Of a DNA stretch of 39,675 nucleotides, positions 25,468 through 34,106 are shown piece by piece. The stretch is from EX4572-165 sp964581795. GTDB taxonomy: Archaea > Thermoplasmatota > E2 > DHVEG-1. The notes below the pieces were generated by a model. That model was not told the origin of the DNA. It did no database searches and saw nothing but the letters and a program-made list of their open reading frames with translations. The DNA is taken from the NCBI GenBank assembly GCA_964581795.1, contig CAZOPW010000011.1, forward strand, positions 1 to 39,675, written 5' to 3'. Numbering within the stretch: position 1 is the stretch's first letter; each line of letters starts with the position of its first letter. Position numbers and translations under genes: made by a program.

Positions 25468-25962
25468 AGACTACCATAATTGCAAATTGGTATTAAATTT
25501 TTTTCGAGTAACCAGTACTTGGAAAAGTAAGAAAAATTATAAAATGTATCTAAGTGAAAATAATTTATATTTACAGAAAAGTACACGATAAGATTTTTTG
25601 GAATTGAATGACATTTAAATAATTTGAAAAATATTCAGTATTATGCTAAAATAATTCATTAATTATCTAATAGAATTCAATAAATAGTTTTTAAAACTTG
25701 AAATAAAACAAAAAGTACATTAACAAAAGTTATTTTATCATTTAATAGAAAGGAAGGGAATAGTGATGGAAGAAAAAATTTACCATTTTGGAATATGCTT
25801 TGGGATAAATGTAAATTTTTGAAATTGGGACAAGTAAAATATTCACTCTTCCCTTGTTTCCATCACTATATCGAAAATAATAAGAATAGTATTTAATAAT
25901 TTTCTTTTGACAACGGTATTTTTAGTCTTAATGAAAAAAGTCGATCTACTAACTTTAGTTAT
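25468..25962. other. 495-base AT-rich intergenic region
   Basis: No convincing gene. It lies between the isocitrate dehydrogenase start and the MptA stop, and holds the nested inverted repeat described at 25760-25869. An 18-codon ORF starting at 25766 (MEEKIYHFGICF) follows AGGAAGGG but coincides with the repeat, so it was not called. Confidence 0.5.
25760..25869. repeat. Nested inverted repeat, possible structured RNA
   Basis: The outer arms ATAGTGATGGAA (25760-25771) and TTCCATCACTAT (25858-25869) are perfect 12-base reverse complements. Inside, AAAAATTTAC (25774-25783) and GTAAATTTTT (25811-25820) form a second perfect 10-base pair. AAGGGAA just outside the left arm also matches TTCCCTT just inside the right arm. 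This regular folding in an otherwise featureless AT-rich gap suggests an RNA gene or a small terminal-inverted-repeat element. No protein supports it. Confidence 0.5.
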
Positions 25963-26841
25963 TTATTTTTTTAATTCAGCAAGGGTAGTAACTCGTTCTG
26001 CATACGCATTATGTTTATGAATTGATTCCTCACTTTCACTTCGGACAACAACAAGTGTTTCATCAGGTAAATGACTATATTTTTTCAAAATGTTTCGAAG
26101 TATGTCTCTAACAACATCTTCTACAAATTTTGGGTTTTTATGTGCATTGTATACAATTTCTCCTTCTTCTCCTCGTTTGAGAATACTAAATGTTGGTGAA
26201 CTAAATGCATCTTCTGATAGCTCTATGAGATCGTTTGCATCAATAGTTATCTCATTTTTTGGAACTTCGATCATGACCGTTGTAATATTTCGTTGATTGT
26301 GTGTTGGGGGTACGTCATTAGGTTTATATTTTCCGATTTTTCGAATGATTTCCATTGCACATGGACACGCGGTCATACCGATTACTTTCACTCCGATTAA
26401 TTTCTTTGTTTCTTCATTTTTTTTCGACCGAGCTTCTGCAACGAGTTTGTAGGGTTCAAATCCTTTGTAACCAGAGGGATATGTTCGTTCTAAAAAATAA
26501 TCTGCTTCTGCTTTTATTTCAGATCGTGTGGCATATTCATGTTTTTCTAGTAATCGTTCCGCAGTATTTGCACAAAATGTTTCAAGATCTTGAACTGGTC
26601 TTTCCATTTGTTTATCGGTGATTTCAGAGATGAGTTCCAGATTTCTGGACATATGACTTCCTTTTTGTGAAGCGGGAAGATCAACGAATAAATCCATTTT
26701 AACTACTAATGAAATAATTTGTTTTGCCTGTGGTCTTTTTACTTGAACGAGTTTTTTAACTCCAGTTACTCCTACTCGGGTGAGTTTAAATTTTGAATGG
26801 GATGGTCCGGCTTGCACATCAGGAAGGTCTATGCTGTTAAT
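25963..26841 (-). CDS. mptA: GTP cyclohydrolase MptA/FolE2 type
   Basis: COG1469 family, Fe(II)-dependent GTP cyclohydrolase that opens methanopterin or folate-type pterin synthesis. Key segments are LTRVGVTGVKKLVQVKR, MDLFVDLPASQKGSHMSRN, and VIGMTACPCAMEI with the active-site Cys. The first standard start is a GTG at 26817, but that would remove LPDVQ, which families of this enzyme share. The open frame continues upstream with no stop, and an ATT at 26841 lies six bases after GGTGAT, giving MNSIDLPDVQAGPSHSKF. I therefore extend to 26841, tentatively. TTATAATA about 40 bases upstream is a fitting promoter. Stands alone. Confidence 0.85.
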   Translation of the reverse strand: MNSIDLPDVQAGPSHSKFKLTRVGVTGVKKLVQVKRPQAKQIISLVVKMDLFVDLPASQKGSHMSRNLELISEITDKQMERPVQDLETFCANTAERLLEKHEYATRSEIKAEADYFLERTYPSGYKGFEPYKLVAEARSKKNEETKKLIGVKVIGMTACPCAMEIIRKIGKYKPNDVPPTHNQRNITTVMIEVPKNEITIDANDLIELSEDAFSSPTFSILKRGEEGEIVYNAHKNPKFVEDVVRDILRNILKKYSHLPDETLVVVRSESEESIHKHNAYAERVTTLAELKK

Positions 26842-26954
26842 GGTTTCATCACCATAGATACGATGAAAAATATGTATTATAACCTTAGCTTTTAACTCAT
26901 CTTTGCGAAAACCTAATGAAACCCTTTCCTATATCTGGTTGAAAAAAACCGTTT

Positions 26955-27026
26955 GCCGCTGTGGCTTAGAGGTATAGCGATTCCTTGGTAAGGAATAGGT
27001 CGGGGGTTCAATTCCCCCCAGCGGCT
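26955..27026 (+). tRNA. tRNA-Thr (GGT)
   Basis: 72 bases, full cloverleaf. Acceptor GCCGCTG pairs with CAGCGGC, the D arm is GCTTAGAGGTATAGC, the anticodon stem ATTCC/GGAAT has loop TTGGTAA with anticodon GGT, and the T arm is GGGGG-TTCAATT-CCCCC. The discriminator base is T and the CCA end is not encoded. Followed by a T run. No intron. Confidence 0.93.
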
Positions 27027-27146
27027 TTTTAATATTTAATTGTGATATATTATAAATGGGATTAAGCCTTTTTATAGTCTATAGAATAGAAAATATTAAT
27101 ATATTAAATAATATAAAAAATTGCGTTATAAGTAGTTGGTTTATAA

Positions 27147-27392
27147 ATGAAAAATCGTAAATTAATTATTGGTTTTATAATTACATAGATTGGTATCTTT
27201 TTTACAGTCATTGCATATATAAATATTCAAGAATTTGAAAACAATATCTTTGTGGAAGGAAACAGATATACAATCGGGATGGATCTATTGAACAATTATA
27301 TTATAGGGATTGGAGTTTTAATTTTCATTATTGGATTTAGCTATATGGTTTTTTGTTTTGTTACAATGAAACAGGGGAGATTATACCGATAG
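27147..27392 (+). pseudogene. Membrane protein ORF broken by an in-frame TAG
   Basis: An 82-codon frame starting MKNRKLIIGFIIT, interrupted by TAG at 27186-27188 (codon 14), then continuing IGIFFTVIAYINIQEFENN through a second hydrophobic segment (IIGIGVLIFIIGFSYMVFCF) to a TAG at 27390. The stop falls inside the first membrane helix, and the frame stays open on both sides. TTATAA sequences lie upstream. Most likely a recently inactivated two-span membrane protein (CAG to TAG is one step), or a sequencing error. Because TAG also ends rpl44e, cdc6 and FIST3 here, recoding is unlikely. Confidence 0.45.
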
Positions 27393-27495
27393 CGGTTAAT
27401 AAAAAATAATAATCAATAATTATGTAATTTTAACTAGAATAATTGGGATAAAGACTAAATAAAATACTTACATCCACAAATGGTGGTAGATGAAG

Positions 27496-27744
27496 ATGAT
27501 AGAAGCTTTCATTCTTTTAACATTAGAAGGTGACAAAGTTGAAGAAGTGATTAAGAATATTAAAAAGAAAGTCCCTGAAGTTATCGAGGCAAAAGGAGTA
27601 ACAGGACCTTATGATGCAATCCTTCGAGTTGATGCAGAGGATTTAAAACAACTCACTAGAGAAATCGTTTCTAATATCTACAGAATAAACGGAGTTATTG
27701 ACACTACAACGGCAATAGTGATAGAATCTGGTGAAGAGAAATAA
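27496..27744 (+). CDS. Stand-alone Lrp/AsnC ligand-binding (RAM) domain protein
   Basis: 83 residues from the second ATG (27496), chosen because GGTGGT lies eight bases before it and only two before the ATG at 27490. It is an alpha-beta sandwich with no helix-turn-helix: IEAFILLTLEGDKVEEVIKN, then VIEAKGVTGPYDAILRVDAE, ending IDTTTAIVIES. Such single-domain proteins bind amino acids and can pair with full Lrp regulators. A permease for an amino acid starts 20 bases downstream, so it may sense that substrate. Confidence 0.82.
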   Translation: MIEAFILLTLEGDKVEEVIKNIKKKVPEVIEAKGVTGPYDAILRVDAEDLKQLTREIVSNIYRINGVIDTTTAIVIESGEEK

Positions 27745-27763
27745 TCTATTTTTTATTGATTAA

Positions 27764-28954
27764 ATGTCAAAAAAACCTTCTCCATCTTGCAAAAATGAGA
27801 ATGCAAGAAAAAGAAAGATTCTGAAAAGAAAAAGACTAAGAAGAGAACGTATACTTCTTCATCTTCTTAGAAGAAAGACTCAGGTTACAACCTTTCGTGT
27901 CTCCACTACTAAAGTAAAAAAACATCGAATATCACCAGTTGAGGGTCTTGCTATACTTATAGGTACTTTAGTGGGAGCTGGAGTTTTGGGGTTACCTTAT
28001 GCAGCTTCAAAAGTTGGTCTGATCCCAGCAATATTCATTTTATTTGCAGTAATGTTATTTATGCTTTTTACAGCATTTATTATCCTTAAATTATCTGCTG
28101 AAATGAGTGGAGCTCAAATGAGTACAATTGCTCATAGTTGTTTAGGGAAAGCCGGGGGTTGGATTATGTATATAAGTATAATGATTATGGGTTTTGGAGC
28201 GTTTCTTGCTTACATTTCAGGGATGGGAAGTATTTTCACGAATTTATTTGGAGTGAATGAAACCATTGGTGCTCTGTTATTTTGGATTTTTGCTTCTGCT
28301 GTGATTTACTTTGGTTTGGAGGCCAGTGGGAAAACAGAGTTAATCATGAATCTTATATTACTAGTACTTTTTATTGGAGTAACCGGAATACTTCTTCCTC
28401 ACGTAAAAGCGGAGAATGCATTGTATACAGATCTGACTGGTGTTTTTTCCATGATGGGAGTTGTAATTTTTGCTTTTGGTTTTCATACCGTTATTCCAGA
28501 TGTGTATCGGGGAATTGGGGATTATAAGAAAACAAAGAAGATTATTATTCTTGCATTTCTCATCCCTACGGTTGTCTATGCGGTTTTTATGATTGTCTTT
28601 CTTATGGTATTTGGAAAAGATACTCCACAAATCGCAACTCAAGGATTAGAAGCTATTTATAATGAAATGGGAAATATTCTTGGTAATGCATTGCCTTTGA
28701 TTGCGATAACAACAAGTTATATTGGTTTGGGTCTTGCACAACAAAGTAACAGCAAAGAATTCCTTAATTTAAAAAAGCCATTAGCATGGATTTTAACAGT
28801 TGGTCCACCAGTCATTGTTTACGTTGCAGGAGTTAAAAATTTCGCTGATGTTCTCTCATTTGCAGGAAATACTGGTAATATGATTGCTTTTATAATTCTA
28901 CCACTATTGATATGGATTATTCGACGGTTTTCCTTATCTAAAAAGAATCATTGA
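27764..28954 (+). CDS. Amino-acid permease (AAAP/HAAAP type)
   Basis: 396 residues with about eleven membrane helices starting near residue 62 (LAILIGTLVGAGVLGLPYAA, the substrate-site helix of amino-acid/auxin and aromatic permeases). Later helices include YFGLEASGKTELIMNLILL and GVVIFAFGFHTVIPDVYRG. Probable proton- or sodium-coupled amino-acid uptake; the substrate is not identifiable. The N-terminal 58 residues form an unusual extension containing more than twenty Lys/Arg (KRKILKRKRLRRERILL), with no later standard start before helix 1. Lies 19 bases after the RAM-domain gene. Confidence 0.78.
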   Translation: MSKKPSPSCKNENARKRKILKRKRLRRERILLHLLRRKTQVTTFRVSTTKVKKHRISPVEGLAILIGTLVGAGVLGLPYAASKVGLIPAIFILFAVMLFMLFTAFIILKLSAEMSGAQMSTIAHSCLGKAGGWIMYISIMIMGFGAFLAYISGMGSIFTNLFGVNETIGALLFWIFASAVIYFGLEASGKTELIMNLILLVLFIGVTGILLPHVKAENALYTDLTGVFSMMGVVIFAFGFHTVIPDVYRGIGDYKKTKKIIILAFLIPTVVYAVFMIVFLMVFGKDTPQIATQGLEAIYNEMGNILGNALPLIAITTSYIGLGLAQQSNSKEFLNLKKPLAWILTVGPPVIVYVAGVKNFADVLSFAGNTGNMIAFIILPLLIWIIRRFSLSKKNH

Positions 28955-29085
28955 ACACACAAGGGAAATGGAAATAATGTAGGCATGTTAAATCTTTGAA
29001 TTCGATAATATAAAGAAAATATCTTCTATTATATTTTTAAAAAGTAATTGAATTTTTATAATGATATAATAAAAATAAATTTTCA

Positions 29086-31461
29086 ATGATGTATATGTCG
29101 TATTTCCTATATTTTTTTATAAAATTATTTAAGTATTTTTTATATTCATTAACCTTGTTGTTTATCATGGATGTTGGAGAGATGGGTTCAAATTCTTTTA
29201 TAGATTCTGAGGAGAAATTTAAAAATAAATTTGAATTAATCGTTAATCAAACAAGTGATCTAATATCCGTGACTACATTTTCTTTAAATCCGGTTTATAC
29301 CTATGTGAGTCCTTCTAATATGAAGGCTTTTGGTTATACCACTGATGAATTAATTGGTAGAAGTGGATTTGATTTTATTCATCCCGATGATAAACATCGG
29401 TTATTTCCATTATTAAAAAAATACATAAAATTAAAAGCTGAACGTTTTTTCTCAAACAAAGAACCAGACTTTGTTGAAGAAATAGAGTTTCGTTTTAAAG
29501 ATAAATATGGTATTTGGCATCAATTACAAAGCACAGTCAATATCATAAATGATGAACTTCTTTTTGTATCAAAAGATATCACTGACCAGCAAAAAATTGA
29601 AAAAGCATTACGGAAATCTGAAAAGCAATATCGTTTTTTATTCGAAACGATACCGAATGGAATAGGTATTGCTCATTTTGATGGACGTATAGTGAAAGTA
29701 AATACAAATTTTTGTGATATTTTAGGGTATACTAAAGAAGAATTTTATAAGACAAATATTAGAGACTTGTATGTTTGTCCAACCCAAAGAGATCATTTAT
29801 TCCAAATCTTAGAAAAAAATGGATTCATCCGGGATTTTGAGATTCAACTATGGAAAAAAGATGGTTCCGTTTGTGATTTCTTGGTAAATTGTGACGTCAT
29901 TACATTTGAAGGAAACAAAGCACTCCTTACCACGGGAAGAGACATTACGGAAAAAAACAAAATTGAAGCTAAATATCGATTATTCGCTGATCATTCGGCT
30001 GATATTATTTACACATATAACCTTGCAAATGAAATGTATACGTTTATCAGTCCTGCAATAGAAAAATTATTAGGATATACTCCTAAAGAAGGATATGATT
30101 TGAAACCAGAAGATTTACTTACTGAAGAATCACATCATTTTCAAAAAAATAAATTACAAGAGGCACTTCAAAAGAAGCAATATTCGGATGCAACATTGGA
30201 ACTTCAAACAGTGCATAAAAATGGTACTATTATCCCTGTAGAAGCACATTTATCATTTGTCTTTAATGATCAACAGGATCCTGTTGAAGTTGTCGGAGTA
30301 GTTCGAGAGATTACTGAACGAAAAAAAGCTGAGATGGAATTACACCATAATGAAAAATTTCTCAATGATGTTTTTGATAGCATTGGGGATGGAATAAGTG
30401 TACTTGATAAAGAATTAACAATTCTTCGTACTAATCCTTTCATGGATAATTTGTATAATACGCAATTACCATTGGCTGGTAAAAAATGTTATCAGGTATA
30501 TCAAAATCGTTCTTCTCCATGCCCATGGTGTCCATCATTGAAAGCAATGGATACAAAAAAGACTCAATTTTCAGTTGTAGCTTATCCAAGTAATGATAAT
30601 CCTGAAGGTTGGGTGAATCTATCAGCATATCCATTGATTGATGAAAACGGTGAAGTATATGGTGTTATCGAATATGTTAAAGACGTGACTACGGAAAAAA
30701 GCTTAGAACAAAAATTGAAAAATATTAATCATTCTCTAGAACAAAGAGTTGATGAACGAACTAAGGAAATTCAAAAATTATTACGTCAAAAAGATTGTTT
30801 CATCAATCAGCTTGGTCATGATTTAAAACATCCACTTGGTCCTTTTATTAATCTCATACCATTATTAGAAAAAAATGACTCCAACCCGGATCATAAAGAA
30901 ATGTATGCTGTATTGAAAAGAAACACAGATCATATGAGAAACATTGTTTCAAAACTGATTAGACTTGCCCAGTTAAATGCGCCAAGCTTCAATTTATCAA
31001 TAGATGAAACTGATCTTCTTGCTGAACTTGATAGATCAATAGAAGTATATAATACAGTAATACAGAAACGAGGAGTTACTTTATTGAAAAAATGTACTCC
31101 CCCTGTAATAATAAAAGCTGATAAAATTCTAATTCGTGAATTATTTGATAATCTTATTAGTAACGCATTAAAATATAGTTATGATAATGGAACTATTATT
31201 GTTACTGTTGAACAAGATGAATCTTTTATTACCGTATCTGTATCAGATGATGGAGTTGGATTAACAAAGGAACATATCGATTCGATTTTCAATGAATTCT
31301 TTAAAGCTGATGAAAGCCGTCATGATTTTGAAAGCAGTGGTTTAGGGATGACTATTGCTAAAAGAATCGTTGAAAAACATGGGGGCAAGATTTGGGCAGA
31401 AAGTGAAGGGCTTGGAAAAGGAAGTACTTTTTACGTTACATTACCAATATACAGACACTAA
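29086..31461 (+). CDS. Multi-PAS sensor histidine kinase
   Basis: 791 residues. A hydrophobic N-terminus (about 5-27) is included because TTTTTATA at 29053-29060 is correctly spaced for a leaderless start at 29086; internal ATGs at 29167 or 29182 would make it cytosolic. Four PAS/PAC modules follow (about 45-165, 172-290, 300-418, 425-545). Next come a coiled linker, the HisKA H-box LGHDLKHPLGPF (His near 577), and HATPase with N-box NLISNALKYS, DDGVGL and GLGMTIAKRIVEKHGG. PAS4 carries Cys in KKCYQVYQ and SPCPWCPS, a possible metal or redox site. No response regulator is adjacent. Confidence 0.88.
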   Translation: MMYMSYFLYFFIKLFKYFLYSLTLLFIMDVGEMGSNSFIDSEEKFKNKFELIVNQTSDLISVTTFSLNPVYTYVSPSNMKAFGYTTDELIGRSGFDFIHPDDKHRLFPLLKKYIKLKAERFFSNKEPDFVEEIEFRFKDKYGIWHQLQSTVNIINDELLFVSKDITDQQKIEKALRKSEKQYRFLFETIPNGIGIAHFDGRIVKVNTNFCDILGYTKEEFYKTNIRDLYVCPTQRDHLFQILEKNGFIRDFEIQLWKKDGSVCDFLVNCDVITFEGNKALLTTGRDITEKNKIEAKYRLFADHSADIIYTYNLANEMYTFISPAIEKLLGYTPKEGYDLKPEDLLTEESHHFQKNKLQEALQKKQYSDATLELQTVHKNGTIIPVEAHLSFVFNDQQDPVEVVGVVREITERKKAEMELHHNEKFLNDVFDSIGDGISVLDKELTILRTNPFMDNLYNTQLPLAGKKCYQVYQNRSSPCPWCPSLKAMDTKKTQFSVVAYPSNDNPEGWVNLSAYPLIDENGEVYGVIEYVKDVTTEKSLEQKLKNINHSLEQRVDERTKEIQKLLRQKDCFINQLGHDLKHPLGPFINLIPLLEKNDSNPDHKEMYAVLKRNTDHMRNIVSKLIRLAQLNAPSFNLSIDETDLLAELDRSIEVYNTVIQKRGVTLLKKCTPPVIIKADKILIRELFDNLISNALKYSYDNGTIIVTVEQDESFITVSVSDDGVGLTKEHIDSIFNEFFKADESRHDFESSGLGMTIAKRIVEKHGGKIWAESEGLGKGSTFYVTLPIYRH

Positions 31462-31758
31462 ATTATACCTGTTATAATTTGAAGCTATATTATACATATT
31501 AAATATGGCAATTAGTTTTAGCACATGAAATTGTATGAGTCCATTTTCTTAGTTTTATCTTTAATTTTTAAATTATCCTCATTTCAAATTATTTATTAAA
31601 GAGTGCTTATGTTGATTTAAGGATGTTTAAACCGAAGAGTAGAGATTTCATTATTACTGATATTTTTTTACATACTTAGCTGCATATTTACCTACAAAGA
31701 AGGTTTATATCGTGTTTATTCCTATGAATCAACAACTCCGATTGGGGGAGAATAGATC
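31462..31758. other. AT-rich intergenic region, about 297 bases
   Basis: No gene or strong structure seen. It includes the likely promoter of the 48-residue ORF (TTTATA near 31709) and its GGGGGAG ribosome site at 31744-31750. Confidence 0.4.
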
Positions 31759-31905
31759 ATGGATAAAAAATCATTTTTAGAAAGATACAAGGATGATATT
31801 ATTGCTGAACCATCAGGTAGAACGTATGCAGAATTACAAGTTGATAAAATAAATAAATTTATGCTTGTAGATTCAATGATAAGCTTAAAGGAAGATCAAG
31901 ATTAA
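31759..31905 (+). CDS. 48-residue hypothetical protein
   Basis: Charged, no membrane segment: MDKKSFLERYKDDIIAEPSG, then RTYAELQVDKINKFMLVDS. A strong GGGGGAG ribosome site lies 8 bases before the ATG, and a TATA-like TTTATA about 50 bases upstream, so it is probably expressed. Family not recognised. Its last four bases overlap the stop of a convergent membrane protein gene. Confidence 0.5.
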   Translation: MDKKSFLERYKDDIIAEPSGRTYAELQVDKINKFMLVDSMISLKEDQD

Positions 31906-32105
31906 TTCTTTTCCATTTCTTTTCTTCGTAACATAATAGCAATAATCAATAAAACAAGTCCTATGATAGCAACAAAGAGTGGGATAGAAGTTCCTTCTTG
32001 AAATTCGTAAATAAGCATAGATGTACCTGTTGCAATAATGAGTAAAAAACCAAATACAGCAAGAGGAAGAGCAAATTTTGATTTTTTTGATTGACTTTGA
32101 TTCAT
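31902..32105 (-). CDS. Small two-span membrane protein
   Basis: 67 residues: basic N-terminus, then helices FALPLAVFGFLLIIATGTSM and PLFVAIIGLVLLIIAIML, and a charged tail. GGAG lies just before the ATG. Unrecognised family, perhaps a small accessory protein of the transporter genes upstream on the same strand. Confidence 0.55.
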   Translation of the reverse strand: MNQSQSKKSKFALPLAVFGFLLIIATGTSMLIYEFQEGTSIPLFVAIIGLVLLIIAIMLRRKEMEKN

Positions 32106-32200
32106 TTTCTTCTCCGTTAATTAAAAAAATGATTATCTTTTATCCTTATAAAAGGTTGTATATTTACAAAATTATGTAGAAGTAATGAACTCATTTATCG

Positions 32201-33169
32201 TTAAGAGTAAAGATACCGATTGAATTGATCTTTTTTTAATCGTTTCAACACTCGAATGAGAATCAACATTATAAAAATTGTAAAAAAGACTCGACCAAAT
32301 AAAATTCCTATTAATGACCCTCCCATCGTTAGCATTAGCAATGTATCTTCTATTAAACTATGGGAAAGTCCCATTAAACTCACTGAAAGAAATGCATCTT
32401 TAGCTGATAACATTCCTGATCGAGCTTGTTTAATAATCAATCCTCCACCATAGGATATTCCAAGAGTTAATCCGATAATAGTAAGTGGAGCAGCATGTTT
32501 ACTCATCCCTATTTTTTCTAAACCAGGTTCTAAAAATGTGTTAATCTGATCTAATAATCCATATTTTTTCAATACTTTCATCAAAAATAATAACAGAAAA
32601 ATAACAGTGAAAATAAGTACATAGTTTTGTAATTGACCACCTATCCAAGATAAAAGTGAGGCATTTTTTGGTTCAGGTTGCCATACTATTACGGCAGGAT
32701 TTTGCAAGATTTGGGTTACTATAAAAAAATAATGAAGTAAAAAACCAAAAAGAAGCGCTCCACCAATACGAAGTAGTAAGGTAAACCAAACTCGAACACC
32801 AGCTTTTTTGGCAATAGTAACCTCAACAACGAGGCTATGAGCAACTAGAATCATTGATGTTAATATGGTAACATCTGCAGTAGTTAATACAACGTCTTCA
32901 GCAACAGTAATAAAAACAATGAGTCCACCATAAATATTTGTAATCATCGCAGATGCCCATACTAGTCCCATCTCTCCAGGAAGTCCAACAATGTTCATCA
33001 CTGGAGCGATAAGACGCCCGATAAAAGTCACTCCACCAACAAGATCTAATAATTTTACAATAATGCTGACAGGAATCATAATTTTAAATAATGGAAGTGC
33101 TGTATCAATGGTTTCTTTACCAAGTTGATTAATAAATGAAAATAATCCTGTAACATTATTGTTGTTCAT
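32201..33169 (-). CDS. Membrane protein with two Gate (nucleoside recognition) domains
   Basis: 322 residues, about eight membrane helices. Two halves each resemble the Gate/nucleoside-recognition domain: the first around KLLDLVGGVTFIGRLIAPVM with ITNIYGGLIVF, the second around LLDQINTFLEPGLEKIGMSK with TLGISYGGGLI. This recalls spore-maturation-protein-like and uncharacterised transporter families; substrate unknown. Its first 14 bases overlap the end of the upstream EamA transporter, so they are coupled. Confidence 0.72.
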   Translation of the reverse strand: MNNNNVTGLFSFINQLGKETIDTALPLFKIMIPVSIIVKLLDLVGGVTFIGRLIAPVMNIVGLPGEMGLVWASAMITNIYGGLIVFITVAEDVVLTTADVTILTSMILVAHSLVVEVTIAKKAGVRVWFTLLLRIGGALLFGFLLHYFFIVTQILQNPAVIVWQPEPKNASLLSWIGGQLQNYVLIFTVIFLLLFLMKVLKKYGLLDQINTFLEPGLEKIGMSKHAAPLTIIGLTLGISYGGGLIIKQARSGMLSAKDAFLSVSLMGLSHSLIEDTLLMLTMGGSLIGILFGRVFFTIFIMLILIRVLKRLKKDQFNRYLYS

Positions 33170-34067
33170 AGTTCACGCTCTTTTTTTTATTAAAATATTG
33201 TACTTGTTCATGTCGAGCTATAAACCACACGCCAATTAGGACAAGGACCATGCCCATAAATTGAAACAAGGTTACTTGTTCACCAAGGATTACAAATCCG
33301 ATGACTGCTGCAAAAAACGGTGCAGTTAATTCCAAGGCAGAGACTTGTGCCGCTTTCAACCTTTTCAAACCTTCATAATATAATACGGTACCTATTCCAA
33401 CAACAAATCCAATAAGAAGAGAATACAAGGAAAAAAAACCATCTGAATTAAATAATAAATAGATACTGAACACGATTGATGCAATACCAAAACGATAGAA
33501 TGTGATTAATCCTGCGTGAAGGCCAGTTAAATATTTTCTCATCACCACGGCAGTAGATGCCCAGGCAACTGTTGCACACAAAACAAGGATATCACCAATA
33601 CTTCCAAATTGAAGTGATAATGCATTATCAACGGTTTGTGTAGTCACAAAAACAGCAGCAATCATCAAAATAATAATCCCCAAATAATCATTCTTATTCA
33701 ACCTATCTGAAGTGACTAGGACAACTCCAAAAAGTAATACGAATAAAGGTTGCAAATGACCAAGAATTACGGCATTTACGACAGGAATCATGGTAAGTGA
33801 ATACAAATATAATCCATCAGCAAACACGGTTCCAACTATCGCAATATATAAAAGAATTGTAAAATCAGATCGAGGTACTTTGAATGATTTTGGACGACGA
33901 AGAAGTAAATACGATAATGCAACAAAAAAAACTCCAATTGCTCGAATCATCGATGTTAAAATAACCCCACTTTGCTGTTGATACGCTAGTTTTGCAACCA
34001 CCGGCTCTATTGCCCACATGACTGCAGCAGCAAGAACAATGAACACACCACTAAGTTTTTGGTTCAT
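33156..34067 (-). CDS. EamA/DMT-family transporter
   Basis: 303 residues with ten predicted helices in two EamA repeats (first about 1-140 with VMWAIEPVVAKLAYQQQSG, second about 150-290 with VAWASTAVVMRKYLTG and FFAAVIGFVILGEQ). Drug/metabolite transporters export or import small metabolites; the specific substrate cannot be read. GGAG lies about nine bases before the ATG, preceded by GATGGTGT. First gene of a pair with the Gate-domain protein. Confidence 0.85.
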   Translation of the reverse strand: MNQKLSGVFIVLAAAVMWAIEPVVAKLAYQQQSGVILTSMIRAIGVFFVALSYLLLRRPKSFKVPRSDFTILLYIAIVGTVFADGLYLYSLTMIPVVNAVILGHLQPLFVLLFGVVLVTSDRLNKNDYLGIIILMIAAVFVTTQTVDNALSLQFGSIGDILVLCATVAWASTAVVMRKYLTGLHAGLITFYRFGIASIVFSIYLLFNSDGFFSLYSLLIGFVVGIGTVLYYEGLKRLKAAQVSALELTAPFFAAVIGFVILGEQVTLFQFMGMVLVLIGVWFIARHEQVQYFNKKKSVNYEQQ

Positions 34068-34106
34068 ATAATTGACTCCACACCATCTTTTGCTATCTTA
34101 TTTTGA

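Noticed and set aside
25766..25822. 18-codon ORF after AGGAAGGG in the gap before MptA
   Set aside because: It lies entirely inside the nested inverted repeat, so its apparent ribosome site and ORF may be by-products of the structure.
27186..27188. TAG read as pyrrolysine in the small membrane ORF
   Set aside because: TAG is used as the ordinary stop of rpl44e, cdc6 and FIST3, and this codon sits in a hydrophobic helix of an unknown protein; an ordinary mutation is simpler.
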